Shown piece after piece: positions 8,733 to 18,267 of a DNA stretch of 64,000 bases. Each line of letters begins with the position of its first letter. Position 1 is the stretch's first letter. The notes below the pieces were generated by a model. It ran no database searches. It was given only the letters and a program-made list of their open reading frames with translations, and had not been told where the DNA came from. The stretch comes from Peribacillus deserti (GTDB taxonomy: Bacteria > Bacillota > Bacilli > Bacillales > DSM-1321). The translations under genes and the position numbers were made by a program. The stretch covers positions 1-64,000 of the forward strand of contig NZ_JAFBFI010000016.1 in NCBI RefSeq assembly GCF_016909175.1, given 5' to 3'.

Positions 8733-9686
8733 TCAGGACCTGGGCTCAGATAGGAAACTTGATTGATTTAGGTTAGACAGAAATTCAATATTTTTGTAGA
8801 AAAGGTCTTTTGCCTCCCAATCTTGATAGCGGACTGGAATCTCTAAAGAGCGGAAGTCTTCGGTTTGACCATCTGTCAGTGTGATTAGGGTTTTAATATA
8901 CTGCTCTGTCTCTTCAACGGCTGAAGCAGAGCTTACAGGACCGTGCCCTGGAATAAGCGTGCGGGTTTCTAAAGTTTTGAGCTTTTGAAGGATGTCTATC
9001 CAATGATCCGGATGGCCGTCAATTAGTAAAGGATGATTGTTGACTGTTACTAAATCTCCGCTAAAGAGGACTTTTTCTTTCGGCAGGTACAAGAAAGCAT
9101 CACAAAGAGTATGGCCTCCTCCATAAGTCTGCAAGATAGCTGTCCTATTTTCACCGGAAAACACCATTCTATTTTCAAAAGTTAAAACACGTGGCGTAAA
9201 TTCGAGTTTTGGAAGTGAAGCTTCTATTTCTTTTAAAAAATCCAGTTGGATTCGTAATTTTTTTGCCTTCGCTAAATCTTGCTGAGTTTTTATTTCCCTT
9301 TCCAGCTTTTCAATATTGGCTAAGAGCTGTGGGATTTTCGCCTTTTGATCAGAAATTCTCTCTGGATGGGTTTCTATCATCTTTGTTCTTGTAGCTAGTG
9401 AAGAAATGATGACCGCACCCTGAAAGCATTGATTTCCTCTTATGTGATCGCCATGCCAATGACTATTGATCACACAGGAAACTGGTTTTTTTGTAAGCTT
9501 TTCAGCTATGTCAGCTAACTCACGGGCAGCGTTTTGTGAATTAAAAGTATCAAAAATAATGGTCTTATCTCCCAAGTCTATAATACCTGAGTTAGACACC
9601 GCTCCACCGCCTTGTTTAGCTATAGCAGCAAATATCCCATTCTCCAGACGTTCAATTTCGAAATGATTGGTATTTTTAATGACCAT
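8733..9686 (-). CDS. MBL-fold metallo-hydrolase
   Basis: A 317-aa metallo-beta-lactamase-fold protein. The metal site motif is NSHWHGDH (His76, His78, Asp80, His81), followed by GGGHTLCDAFLYLP, SGDLVTVNNHPL and GHGPVS, the expected further ligands in order. The overall pattern, close to SoxH-like or quinoprotein-relay hydrolases, does not fix the substrate. An extra helical segment of about 60 residues (positions 110-165, rich in Lys/Glu/Leu) is inserted between the HxHxDH motif and the later ligands. GGGTGAT precedes the ATG. Stands alone, convergent with the fatty-acid operon. Confidence 0.85.
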   Translation of the reverse strand: MVIKNTNHFEIERLENGIFAAIAKQGGGAVSNSGIIDLGDKTIIFDTFNSQNAARELADIAEKLTKKPVSCVINSHWHGDHIRGNQCFQGAVIISSLATRTKMIETHPERISDQKAKIPQLLANIEKLEREIKTQQDLAKAKKLRIQLDFLKEIEASLPKLEFTPRVLTFENRMVFSGENRTAILQTYGGGHTLCDAFLYLPKEKVLFSGDLVTVNNHPLLIDGHPDHWIDILQKLKTLETRTLIPGHGPVSSASAVEETEQYIKTLITLTDGQTEDFRSLEIPVRYQDWEAKDLFYKNIEFLSNLNQSSFLSEPRS

Positions 9687-9772
9687 GCTATCACCCGCTT
9701 TAATTATTGTTGTTTAGCCTCTTAATAAAAGGGAAAATGAAAAATACAATATATTCTTAGGGAGGCGTTTTC

Positions 9773-10066
9773 ATGAAGACCTTACAAGTTGAAGTTAAAT
9801 ATGACGAAAGTGCATTTCAGGAAGGTAAAGTAGATGTATTCACTCAATTGAAAGAGCATTTAAAAGACACCGGCTTTCATGTATCAACCATAAGTGAAGG
9901 AGGAACCGGAGAAACTTCAGGGAATTTAAACAGCCGTCCTTATGATAAAGGTGCTCTGCCTAATCAGCCTGAAAATGCAGATCCTGACGTATTGACAGCA
10001 GGAGCCGGAGGAATGGTTTCCCCTGATTCTGATAACTACCCGATAGATAAAGAAGGCACTCGATAG
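9773..10066 (+). CDS. Small hypothetical protein (97 aa)
   Basis: Family not recognised. The first about 45 residues look folded (MKTLQVEVKYDESAFQ, then a helix VFTQLKEHLKDTGFHV), followed by a Gly/Asn/Pro/Asp-rich, probably disordered tail. No signal peptide, membrane segment or Cys. A strong GGGAGGCG ribosome binding site lies about 7 nt before the ATG, and a terminator overlaps its stop codon, so it is a genuine single-gene unit. Divergent from the MBL hydrolase gene. Confidence 0.75.
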   Translation: MKTLQVEVKYDESAFQEGKVDVFTQLKEHLKDTGFHVSTISEGGTGETSGNLNSRPYDKGALPNQPENADPDVLTAGAGGMVSPDSDNYPIDKEGTR

Positions 10067-10082
10067 AGAGTGCTTTTTTTCT
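10056..10082 (+). terminator. Terminator overlapping the stop codon
   Basis: GCACTC / GAGTGC stem with the TAG stop in its loop, then seven T. Confidence 0.8.
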
Positions 10083-10545
10083 TTAATCTTTTTCTATACA
10101 GAGACAGTAATCTCCTTCTATATTTACTGAACGGAAAAAAATAGATGGGTGGTCATGTATTTATGTTTAGGACTTTTGTATAACGATGAAGTTGATAGTA
10201 ATGCCGAAAAGAAATTTTACAAATATAACATTCGCTCTGTTGGTTTAGACCCAAAGTAGGAAAGATTATCGAAAGTTAGCAGGATTACCTTAAAATCGGG
10301 CATTTACCTTTAAGGAACAAGTCTGTTTACATATAAGTTAAATAAGTAAGTAAAGGAGGAGTATATTCGTCTCTGCCCGAAAATTGTAAGAGCTATGACG
10401 TTATTCTAATTGGAAGTAAACAAAAAGCAGGAGAAACTTCTTCATTGGCTGCAACAGAATACTATACTACTTTAGTACTATTTAAATAGCCCGTTTGATG
10501 AATAGTCAGGTACATGTTCTTCTGCGATAATAAATAATAACAAAG
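10083..10545. other. Gap with possible coding remnants before the sensor kinase gene
   Basis: No gene that I can support. Two short open stretches look protein-like: 10155-10259 (+), an ATG-started 34-codon frame reading MYLCLGLLYNDEVDSNAEK, and 10346-10489 (+), a start-less frame containing KSYDVILIGSKQKAGETS. A strong unused ribosome binding site (AAAGGAGG, 10352-10359) precedes the latter without an ATG, GTG or TTG at a workable distance. These may be remains of a decayed gene. The motif TACTTTAGTA (10468-10477) also lies here. Confidence 0.4.
10468..10477. promoter_or_regulatory. Shared motif TACTTTAGTA, copy 1 (upstream of the kinase gene)
   Basis: This 10-mer occurs here, about 200 bp upstream of the histidine kinase, and again at 13276-13285 upstream of the first subtilase. 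Each copy is next to a TAGTACT word (10474-10480; 13295-13301). Possible binding site of the response regulator; this is inference. Confidence 0.3.
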
Positions 10546-10606
10546 CCCGCACTGGGTTTTGCCCTGCATTGGTTAGTGGCGACATTCGACCAGTGCGGGG
10601 TTTTTA
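10546..10606 (+). terminator. Large terminator-like hairpin upstream of the kinase gene
   Basis: CCCGCACTGG (10546-10555) pairs perfectly with CCAGTGCGGG (10590-10599) around a 34-nt loop and is followed by G and five T. With no clear gene ahead of it, it ends either a lost gene, a leader, or a small RNA made from the gap. Confidence 0.7.
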
Positions 10607-10672
10607 TTTGTTTTTTTTTATAATAGACCATAGAATATAAGTTACAGAATATTCAAAATAAGGGGTGGCTCA

Positions 10673-12532
10673 GTGGGCAGGGGACGTTTTCATACCAGGG
10701 AAGAATACTCAAAGCTTTTTCTCTTAGTTATTTCTATAGTGGGTTGGTTGTCTTTGTTTTTCTCGGCATTCTTTCTTCACATACCAAATGAACCGGTAGT
10801 ATTAGTCCTTTTAATCCTGTTTGTTTTTATAAGTGAGTATTATCCCATGCCGGTTTGGAAAGGGTTTACTGCCATCTCATTTCCGCTTATATATGTGCTT
10901 TATATTTTATTCGGCACTCCTTATACTGCTCTCTGCTATGCGTTAGCAGTGATGCTTGTAAATATGCTGCAGCGACGTCCTTTGAGGATTATTTTTTTTA
11001 ATCCCGCCCAGCTGGCTTTAAGTATTTTTGCAAGTACAGCCATTCTGTCCGTATTTAATCCCGTATTAGACTCGAGTTTACAACCCGATGTAATAGTTGG
11101 AATTGTGGAATTTTTTATCTTATTGATATCCTTCTTCATCTGTAACAATTTAATAGTTGATTTAGTATTAATCATTCGCCCTCAGCCTTACTCCCTTAAA
11201 ATGTGGAAACAAAAAACGATTACCGAACTCAATAATGCTCTAATCTCCTTAGTATATGGCATTTTGCTCTATACATTGGGCAGTCAAAACCGGGGGGAAA
11301 TTGACGTGTTTTCATACTTTTTCTTCTTTTCTCCACTGGTGGGCCTCAGTTTATTAAGCTCAACGATAGCTCGGCTTAAATTGGAAAAGAAAAGGCTGAA
11401 AGCGTTGTTTTCAATAACCACCGATCTAAATCAAATAGTGCCGGAATCACAATGGCTTTCAACATTGAAAAAAAGTTTCAATGAATTTATGAATGTGGAA
11501 GCTAGTCTTTTATGGACCAAAGAGGATGGAATTTGGAAGCAGCGATTTCAAGAAGGGAGAATCGCCTTGTCGTACTCCTTGCCGGAAGAAGTATATGAAA
11601 AATTTGAATGTATGAAACATCCAATTATTTATAACGATCGAAAAAAGGAAAGTGGAATTGCTGAGGATTGCTTTGATGCTGAACTCAAATCTTTTGTATA
11701 CTCTCCTCTTGTTGTTGAAAACGAAACAGTCGGAATGTTTATAGTCGCAAGAAGCAGAACAAAGAGCTTTGTTCATGAAGATGTACAGTCATTAGCTACT
11801 CTTTCCAACCAGCTTGCAGCTGTAATTAAGACACAGATGCTTTTTTCTGAAAAAGAAAAACGTGTCATATTAGAGGAAAGAAACAGAATAGCGAGAGAAA
11901 TTCATGATGGAATTGCCCAAACATTGGCTGGGGCAGTAATGAAGCTAGAAACAGCTGGGAAAATATATACGAAAAAACCAGATGAAACAATAAAACTGGT
12001 GGAAGAAAGTGTCTTCAGGCTGAGAGAAAGTTTAAAGGAAGTACGAGAATCTATATATGCACTTAGACCTTACCCAACTCAAAAAGAGGGACTGGTAGCC
12101 GCAATTTCGAAGAAAATAGAAGAACTACGAAAAGAGTACCAGCAACACATTTTATTTGAAAAAAGAGGTACTGAATTTGATTTAAGTCCTATGGCTGAAA
12201 AAATATTATTCGATTCATTTCAGGAAAGTATTCAGAACGCTATAAAACACGCTGAAGCTTCTAAGATTGAGGTTTTATTATGCAATCAGGCAGATCATAT
12301 TATGCTTCAGGTAAAGGACAATGGAAGGGGATTTTCTCTTTTTCAGGCAATGATTAAGGCTCAAAAGCAGCCGCATTTTGGCATCCTGCAGATGAATGAT
12401 GCCGCAGAAAAGCTTAATGCATCACTTCAAATAGACAGCAAAGAGGGGGAAGGGACCATTGTCGTCATTATGGTTCCGAAAATGGGATTTGAAGGGGGGA
12501 GTATTCATGATCAGGCTCATGTTAGTGGATGA
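10673..12532 (+). CDS. Membrane sensor histidine kinase, NarL/DesK-type (HisKA_3)
   Basis: Senses an unknown signal and phosphorylates the partner encoded next. 619 aa: about seven hydrophobic segments in residues 10-225, a GAF-like cytosolic domain (about 250-385), a dimerisation/phosphoacceptor domain with [13 protein letters not shown] in which His411 is the likely phosphorylated residue, and an ATPase domain with [10 protein letters not shown] (N box) and VKDNGRGF (G1). Starts at GTG 10673 with AGGGGTGG upstream. The response regulator gene overlaps its end by 26 bp, so the two are translationally coupled. A GAF plus multi-pass N-terminus suggests a membrane or small-ligand signal, but the ligand cannot be inferred. 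Confidence 0.9.
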   Translation: MGRGRFHTREEYSKLFLLVISIVGWLSLFFSAFFLHIPNEPVVLVLLILFVFISEYYPMPVWKGFTAISFPLIYVLYILFGTPYTALCYALAVMLVNMLQRRPLRIIFFNPAQLALSIFASTAILSVFNPVLDSSLQPDVIVGIVEFFILLISFFICNNLIVDLVLIIRPQPYSLKMWKQKTITELNNALISLVYGILLYTLGSQNRGEIDVFSYFFFFSPLVGLSLLSSTIARLKLEKKRLKALFSITTDLNQIVPESQWLSTLKKSFNEFMNVEASLLWTKEDGIWKQRFQEGRIALSYSLPEEVYEKFECMKHPIIYNDRKKESGIAEDCFDAELKSFVYSPLVVENETVGMFIVARSRTKSFVHEDVQSLATLSNQLAAVIKTQMLFSEKEKRVILEERNRIAREIHDGIAQTLAGAVMKLETAGKIYTKKPDETIKLVEESVFRLRESLKEVRESIYALRPYPTQKEGLVAAISKKIEELRKEYQQHILFEKRGTEFDLSPMAEKILFDSFQESIQNAIKHAEASKIEVLLCNQADHIMLQVKDNGRGFSLFQAMIKAQKQPHFGILQMNDAAEKLNASLQIDSKEGEGTIVVIMVPKMGFEGGSIHDQAHVSG

Positions 12533-13148
12533 TCATGCTGTTTTAAGAGATGGTCTAAAGAGTATTTTGGATATGGAGGATGATATTGAAGTTGTCGGGG
12601 AAGCCGTCTCTGGTGAAGAGGCATTACTAGAGGTACCCAAGTGCAAGCCTAATATGATTTTAATGGATATCAATCTTCCCGTGAAAAGCGGTGTGGAAGT
12701 GACAGGTATTCTTAAACAGGAATATCCGAATATGAAAATCTTGATCCTTACCATGCATAGCCATGAAGAATACTTTATGTCTGCAATAAGGGAAGGGGCC
12801 GATGGATATTTATTAAAAGACGCTCCATATGGCCAGGTTATAGAGGCTATACGTTCAGTCGCGAAAGGCGAATCAGTTATTCATCCTTCTATGACTAAAA
12901 AACTGCTGTCCTTTCACCAGCAGACAAAGCCTGAAGAATCTGCATTAACAGAAAGGGAAAAAGAAGTCTTGCTCTGCCTGCTTGAAGGGTTAAGCAATAA
13001 AGAAATCGCCAGTAAATTATTTATCAGCGATAAGACTGTAAAAATTCATGTGAGTAAAATCATTAAAAAATTGAATGTAAAAAGCAGGTCGCAAGTGGTG
13101 ATTTATGCTGTGCAGAACAAGCTTGTTCCTATTCCGCCGGGTTCCTGA
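12507..13148 (+). CDS. Response regulator, NarL/FixJ family
   Basis: Transcription factor partner of the upstream kinase. 213 aa: receiver domain (residues 1-120) with acidic pair in VDDH, phospho-acceptor Asp54 in LMDINLP, Thr in LILTMH and Lys in LLKDAP; C-terminal LuxR-type helix-turn-helix ([32 protein letters not shown]). Start ATG 12507 is preceded by GAAGGGGGGAG; an earlier in-frame ATG at 12459 lacks a ribosome binding site and would add residues before the receiver fold. Targets may include the two subtilase genes just downstream, judged only by position and a shared 10-bp motif. Confidence 0.93.
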   Translation: MIRLMLVDDHAVLRDGLKSILDMEDDIEVVGEAVSGEEALLEVPKCKPNMILMDINLPVKSGVEVTGILKQEYPNMKILILTMHSHEEYFMSAIREGADGYLLKDAPYGQVIEAIRSVAKGESVIHPSMTKKLLSFHQQTKPEESALTEREKEVLLCLLEGLSNKEIASKLFISDKTVKIHVSKIIKKLNVKSRSQVVIYAVQNKLVPIPPGS

Positions 13149-13164
13149 AAAGGAGCCCTTTTTC
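13140..13164 (+). terminator. Terminator of the two-component operon
   Basis: GGGTTCC / GGAGCCC stem (one G-U pair) and T-run; the response-regulator stop codon is in the loop. Confidence 0.75.
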
Positions 13165-13275
13165 CTTGAAAAAAAGATTATATAGGAAGCCATATTTACG
13201 TATCCGAAAGGAATTAACAATTGGCATATACTCTGACTATTTCTCACTTGAGCCTTTTCCAATGTTTTGTAGTAA

Positions 13276-13285
13276 TACTTTAGTA
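13276..13285. promoter_or_regulatory. Shared motif TACTTTAGTA, copy 2 (upstream of subtilase 1)
   Basis: Exact 10-bp match to 10468-10477, about 105 bp before the subtilase start, within the repetitive stretch GTAGTAATACTTTAGTAGTA. See copy 1. Confidence 0.3.
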
Positions 13286-13389
13286 GTAATCAGCTAGTAC
13301 TCCAGTATATCCATTTTTACACCTTAAGCAGAATAGTGCTTTTCATGCGTTCATGAGAAAATACAAAAAAAGTATAGGAGATGAACTGT

Positions 13390-14814
13390 ATGAAAATAAA
13401 AGCTGCTATTCTATCTGCTTTCCTGTTTACCTCAGTACTATTCGGTTCTTTATTATCCTTAGAGGCGAACGCACAGGAAATGAAAGCCGCATATATCGAC
13501 CCAAATTTGAGCGAAACGCTGGTGGACTCAGTTACACCGGTTGAAGTAATTGTTACATTTAAAAATGCGGAATCGGTTTCTTCTATAGGACTGCAGACAC
13601 TTAAAGATGCAGGTATCACGAAGGGTTTCACGTTTAATAAGCTTCCTATCGCTGGAGTTTTAGCGACAAAAGTACAAGTAAACAAACTTGCCGAACAAGA
13701 AGAAGTTCTTTCTATCTACTTAAATAAAAAACTGCAATATGAAAATGAAGAGGCCACCCAGTTAACCGGTGTGGATCAAATCAGGACAAATGAAACCATG
13801 AGAACTCTAAACGGAGGGCTGCCGGTTTCAGGCAAGGGTATAGGTGTACTGATCAATGATAGCGGAGTGGATGGAACTCATAAAGATTTGCAATTCGGCC
13901 AGCATCTTGTTCAAAATATCTTGGGTTCAACGAATCTTCATGCAGTAGATACATTATTGCCTGTTTCGTATGTGGAGGATGTACCGAATACGGATAACAA
14001 CTCAGGGCATGGCACACATGTTGCCGGTATTGTTGGAGGAACAGGAGCGATGTCAGGAGGCAAGTATGAAGGTGCTGCACCTGGAGCGGATTTAATTGGC
14101 TACGGTTCAGGTGCTGCTCTTGCTATGCTTGATACGCTAGGCGGATTTGATTATGCACTTACCCATCAGCAGGCCTATAATATTCGCGTGATTACGAATT
14201 CCTGGGGAGATACGAGCGACTCTGGAACAGAGTTTGACCCTTATAACCCGATCAATATCGCTACAAAAAAACTCTACGACAAAGGCATAACAACCGTTTT
14301 CTCCGCGGGGAATTCGGGACCTGGTGAATCTACGATTTCAGGCAATTATAAAAAAGCTCCGTGGGTTGTTACGGTCGCAGCGGGCGACAAATCTAGAAAT
14401 CTAGCAGATTTTTCATCGAGGGGTAAAAAAGATGCGGGAGGAACCGTAACTGTTGATGGACAAACTTGGACATGGGAAGACAGACCAACAATTACCTCGC
14501 CGGGGGTTAATATCGTTTCGACAAGGGTATTATCTCCTATCCCGCTTCTAGGGGCAGCGGATGATGCACAGTTTATCTCACCAGCTTTTATTCCTTATTA
14601 CACAACAATGAGCGGTACATCTATGGCTGCACCGCATGTGGCGGGAATTATAGCCTTAATGCTTGAAGCTAACCAAGCGCTTTCTCCCGCTGAGGTTAAA
14701 AATATTCTTAAATCCACGGCAGCCCCGATGGCAGGCCATGAAGCCTGGGAAACAGGAAGCGGTTATGTTAACGCCTTTGGAGCAGTTGAAAGAGCTTTTG
14801 GGATAGGACAATAG
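13390..14814 (+). CDS. Secreted subtilisin-like serine protease (S8), short form
   Basis: A 474-aa exported protease. Signal peptide (MKIKAAILSAFLFTSVLF..) with likely cleavage after EANA; an I9-like propeptide (about 45-125) containing VEVIVTFKNAESV and SIYLNKK; then the S8 domain with Asp157 (VLINDSGVDGTH), His207 (SGHGTHVAG), oxyanion Asn region SAGNSGPG, and Ser411 (SGTSMAAPHVAG). The start at 13390 is preferred: AGGAG ends at 13380, leaving 9 nt, whereas the ATG at 13381 is directly attached to it. It ends right after the catalytic domain. Highly similar in order and motifs to the next gene, a tandem paralogue. Confidence 0.93.
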   Translation: MKIKAAILSAFLFTSVLFGSLLSLEANAQEMKAAYIDPNLSETLVDSVTPVEVIVTFKNAESVSSIGLQTLKDAGITKGFTFNKLPIAGVLATKVQVNKLAEQEEVLSIYLNKKLQYENEEATQLTGVDQIRTNETMRTLNGGLPVSGKGIGVLINDSGVDGTHKDLQFGQHLVQNILGSTNLHAVDTLLPVSYVEDVPNTDNNSGHGTHVAGIVGGTGAMSGGKYEGAAPGADLIGYGSGAALAMLDTLGGFDYALTHQQAYNIRVITNSWGDTSDSGTEFDPYNPINIATKKLYDKGITTVFSAGNSGPGESTISGNYKKAPWVVTVAAGDKSRNLADFSSRGKKDAGGTVTVDGQTWTWEDRPTITSPGVNIVSTRVLSPIPLLGAADDAQFISPAFIPYYTTMSGTSMAAPHVAGIIALMLEANQALSPAEVKNILKSTAAPMAGHEAWETGSGYVNAFGAVERAFGIGQ

Positions 14815-15017
14815 CACATTCAATCAAGGAGGGTTGATAATCAAATGTCAGTCCTTTTTTATAGTTTCAAAGGTACTATATGCCCTATATCCTTTGTATT
14901 ATTTGAGAATACTCCATCCGGTGGTTCAAAATAGAACCTTTGCGGAATAGAAAAATTCATTCTTTATGAGGATAATTAAAATAGAATTTAAAATATTTTG
15001 ACAATGGAGGAGAATAG

Positions 15018-17492
15018 ATGAAACGCTGGATTCATGTCTTATTAGCCATTTTATTATTTGTACCAGCCTATATAGGCAGACAGCAGGAGGTTAATGCTGC
15101 TGGTGGAGCAGAAGCAGTAGTTGATCCGTTAATTAACAAAGCTCTTGAAACCGCTGGCTCACTGCAGGTTATAGTTTCTTTTAAAGGCGATGGCCCCCCA
15201 ACAGAATCACAGCTAGGCCTTTTAAAAACTCTCGGGATAAAGACAGGGGTTTCTATGAAATCACTGCCGATAGCGGGAGTGATTGCTACAGGTGCACAGA
15301 TTGAAAAACTAGCTGATTCTGGAGAAGTACAATCCGTCTATCTTAATAAAAAGCTAAGCTACTATAACGAAGAGGCCACGAATGTAACAGGAGTAGATAA
15401 AGTAAGAACTGATCCAGGTTTTCAAATAGCTAATAATGGCCTTCCTGTGACAGGCAAGGGCATTGGGGTTGTAGTAAATGACAGTGGAGTCGATGGCACC
15501 CACAAGGACCACGAATTTGGAAAAAACTTAGTACAAAATGTACTGGGTTCTACAAATCTAAATGCTCTTGAACCAGCATTGTTACCGGTCACATACCAAG
15601 AAAACGTTCCTAATACGGATACGAACTCAGGGCATGGGACTCACGTCGCGGGGACTGTAGGAGGCACAGGAGCAATGTCCTCTGGGAAATACGAAGGTGC
15701 AGCCCCAGGAGCAAATTTGATTGGGTACGGGTCCGGTGCAGCCTTGTTCGTTCTAGATGGGATTGGCGGATTTGATTATGCCATTACACATCAGAATCAA
15801 TATGGCATTCGTGTGATCACAAACTCCTGGGGAGCAAGCGGTAATTTTGATCCGAATGATCCCATTAACATCGCAAGCAAAAAAGCTTTTGATAGGGGTA
15901 TCACGGTTTTATTTGCTGCCGGAAATGAAGGTCCTGGAGAAAATACACATAATCCCTATGCAAAAGCTCCATGGGTAATCTCTGTTGCAGCGGGCGAGAA
16001 AAATGGAAAACTTGCTGAATTTTCTTCACGGGGAACGAAAGGGGCTGGAGGTACATTTACGGCAGACGGCCGGGAGTGGACATGGAAAGATGAACCGACA
16101 ATAACTGCTCCAGGGGTAGATATTGTATCAACTAGAGTCCTGGGTCCTGTATCCAGCTTAGCTGCCGAGCAGGATGCACAGACGATTCCAACTGCGTATT
16201 TCCCTTACTATACAACGATGAGCGGAACTTCCATGGCAACTCCTCATGTGGCAGGCATAGTGGCTCTGATGCTTGAAGCAAATCCCAAGCTTTCACCTTC
16301 AGAGGTAAAGGATATTCTACAGAAAACAGCGACAAATATGCCAGGATATGAAACGTGGGAAGTGGGATCAGGGTATGTAAATGCCTTTGCCGCAGTGGAT
16401 AAGATTTTAAATGGAAAAGAGTATGGGAAAACAGTCAATGCATCTCAAACCTTTAACAGTAATGTCCAATCATCAACTGAACGAAAAGAATTTTCCGTGG
16501 ATTATAATCCAGTTACCTCGCTATCCACCAATCAATACGAATTTACGGTGGAAGCAGGATTATCAAGCCTTGTAGCAAAAGTGGACGGCAAGGGTATGCT
16601 TGAGCAAACCGGTAACCCTATTAACCTTGTCCTTATTGCACCAGATGGGAAAGAATATAGTTCAGGTGTAAGCCTGTTATTCCCATTATATACAGACCGC
16701 ACTGTTTCTGTTTCATCTCCAGTTTCTGGAAGGTGGAAGGCTGAGATTAGAGGAATTAGGGGAGACGAAGCGAATCCAGTAGGAATTGGACTTCCCGAAA
16801 CAGTGAAGGGGACATTAGCCTTCTCGAAGGTCAGCGGATTCACCGGCTTAAGTGATATAATCGGACATCCTGCTGCAGAAGCTATTAAAATGGGAGTGAG
16901 TGAACGTTTATTTGATGGATATTCCAGTGGAGCATTTAAACCATCTTCCCTTTTAACCCGTTCAGAACTGGCAAAATATCTTGTTATGGGAGCAGAAATC
17001 CGTCAGTTCCTGCCGGCTTCCGGGCAGAATACGTATTCTGATGTATCCGCAGCCGAACTGCCATTTGCTGAGGCTGCAGGTGCAAAGGGTGCTTCGTTCA
17101 GAGATCAGCATCAAATCCAAAAGGGAGTGATTTTACCAAAAGGGACTGGCAAATTTGCTCCAAAGGAAAGTGTAACAAGAGCTGAACTTGCCTACTCTTT
17201 GGTTCAAAGCCTTGGTCTTCAGAAGGATGCTGAAAACTTTTCCGGCCAGCTTACTGTTCAATATAAAGATGAAAGAATAAATATAGAAGATACATTTAAT
17301 ACCCCAGTTGAATTAAAAGGATATGTGCAGCTGGCTCTAGATTTAAATATCCTGAATGCTTCTTTCTCTGTAAGCCAGGGACCTTATGATCTAAAGCCAA
17401 TTGTCAAAGCTAGTTTCAATCCGGCCGGCCTAGTGGCTAGAGGAGATTTTGCAGTCGCTATGACAAGATATTTTAATGCATTTCTACAATAG
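15018..17492 (+). CDS. Secreted subtilisin-like protease with C-terminal SLH-like cell-wall modules
   Basis: 824 aa. Residues 1-460 match the preceding protease throughout: signal peptide ending near VNAA, propeptide, Asp155 (VVVNDSGVDGTH), His206 (SGHGTHVAG), AAGNEGPG and Ser405 (SGTSMATPHVAG). Unlike its neighbour it continues with a beta-rich linker (about 470-610) and SLH-like modules (about 615-820: SDIIGHPAAEAIKMG, LTRSELAKYLV, YSDVSAAELPF, VTRAELAYSLV) that typically bind pyruvylated cell-wall polymer. So one copy is likely released and the other held on the cell surface. GGAGGAG lies 6 nt before the ATG. The SLH modules are diverged, and whether three full units exist is uncertain. 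Confidence 0.93.
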   Translation: MKRWIHVLLAILLFVPAYIGRQQEVNAAGGAEAVVDPLINKALETAGSLQVIVSFKGDGPPTESQLGLLKTLGIKTGVSMKSLPIAGVIATGAQIEKLADSGEVQSVYLNKKLSYYNEEATNVTGVDKVRTDPGFQIANNGLPVTGKGIGVVVNDSGVDGTHKDHEFGKNLVQNVLGSTNLNALEPALLPVTYQENVPNTDTNSGHGTHVAGTVGGTGAMSSGKYEGAAPGANLIGYGSGAALFVLDGIGGFDYAITHQNQYGIRVITNSWGASGNFDPNDPINIASKKAFDRGITVLFAAGNEGPGENTHNPYAKAPWVISVAAGEKNGKLAEFSSRGTKGAGGTFTADGREWTWKDEPTITAPGVDIVSTRVLGPVSSLAAEQDAQTIPTAYFPYYTTMSGTSMATPHVAGIVALMLEANPKLSPSEVKDILQKTATNMPGYETWEVGSGYVNAFAAVDKILNGKEYGKTVNASQTFNSNVQSSTERKEFSVDYNPVTSLSTNQYEFTVEAGLSSLVAKVDGKGMLEQTGNPINLVLIAPDGKEYSSGVSLLFPLYTDRTVSVSSPVSGRWKAEIRGIRGDEANPVGIGLPETVKGTLAFSKVSGFTGLSDIIGHPAAEAIKMGVSERLFDGYSSGAFKPSSLLTRSELAKYLVMGAEIRQFLPASGQNTYSDVSAAELPFAEAAGAKGASFRDQHQIQKGVILPKGTGKFAPKESVTRAELAYSLVQSLGLQKDAENFSGQLTVQYKDERINIEDTFNTPVELKGYVQLALDLNILNASFSVSQGPYDLKPIVKASFNPAGLVARGDFAVAMTRYFNAFLQ

Positions 17493-17501
17493 AAATATCT
17501 A

Positions 17502-17536
17502 AAGAGCGAATCTGCCTTGAGCTGATTCGCTCTTTT
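17502..17536 (+). terminator. Terminator of the SLH subtilase
   Basis: AAGAGCGAATC / GATTCGCTCTT stem with T-run. Confidence 0.85.
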
Positions 17537-17875
17537 CAATGAGGTTTCTCTTTCCTCTTAATCCTCCAGAATTCATGGGAAATGTTTTTAAATAATCTCA
17601 GAAACAGCATCTCTGTGCAGCTAAAAGGAGCGCCGCCATACAATGTGTGCATTAAGAGTCTTGATGTACATACTAATCCTAGCTTAAAAGGATTTCAAAC
17701 TTAGAGGTTTCATAGTTTAAAAAGGCTGATTCGGCAAATAATCGTGCCTTATCTGCTCCTTTCGTTAGCCTGGCTGCCCTGTTCCAATTTACTGCCTGCT
17801 TGCTTTCCGGTTATTTTAGATTACATGCATAAAAAAATCCTTGTTTCAAAAGCTAATCCCAAAGGAGGAATATTT
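17537..17875. other. Non-coding gap before the YckD-like gene
   Basis: No supported gene. An in-frame extension of the downstream gene to 17744 is open, but without a ribosome binding site. No clear promoter pair or repeat seen. Confidence 0.4.
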
Positions 17876-18217
17876 ATGAAAAAAATGAACATTTTAATCA
17901 TGGCCGTCCTCGTTCTATTATGGTCAGGGACTCTCTCATCGGCTCAGGCAGAAACAGTAAATAAAGGCGAAGTAAAGCTGACACAGCAGCAAAAAGAAGA
18001 GCTGTCAGCATTACACAGAAATATATTGGCAGAAAAGAAAAAATTGATAACAAAATATGTGGAGTATGGGATTCTTACTGAGGAAAAAGGAAAGAAAATC
18101 TTAACCCGCTTAGAAGAGCATTACAGTATGCTTGAAAAAGAGGGTTTTGTTCCACAGCATAAAATGGGAAGAGATAAATGGAAGCATCATCACCCTAATC
18201 ATCAGAATAGACCCTGA
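17876..18217 (+). CDS. Secreted YckD-like (DUF2680) protein
   Basis: A 113-aa exported protein: signal peptide MKKMNILIMAVLVLLWSG with likely cleavage after AQA, then a short helical region LTQQQKEELSALHRNIL..KKLITKYVEYGILTEEKGKKIL typical of DUF2680/YckD proteins, and a His-rich, basic tail. The function of the family is unknown. Start at 17876, 5-6 nt after AAAGGAGGA; the longer frame from 17744 would put the signal peptide in the interior. Own terminator follows. Confidence 0.8.
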   Translation: MKKMNILIMAVLVLLWSGTLSSAQAETVNKGEVKLTQQQKEELSALHRNILAEKKKLITKYVEYGILTEEKGKKILTRLEEHYSMLEKEGFVPQHKMGRDKWKHHHPNHQNRP

Positions 18218-18225
18218 CTAAAACT

Positions 18226-18267
18226 AAAAGGGCACGGCAGAGAGCCTCGCCCTTTTGCTATTTTTTA
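18226..18267. terminator. Bidirectional terminator
   Basis: AAAAGGGC / GCCCTTTT stem with T-rich tails on both strands, between the convergent YckD-like and DUF2339 genes; it overlaps the end of the latter. Confidence 0.75.
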
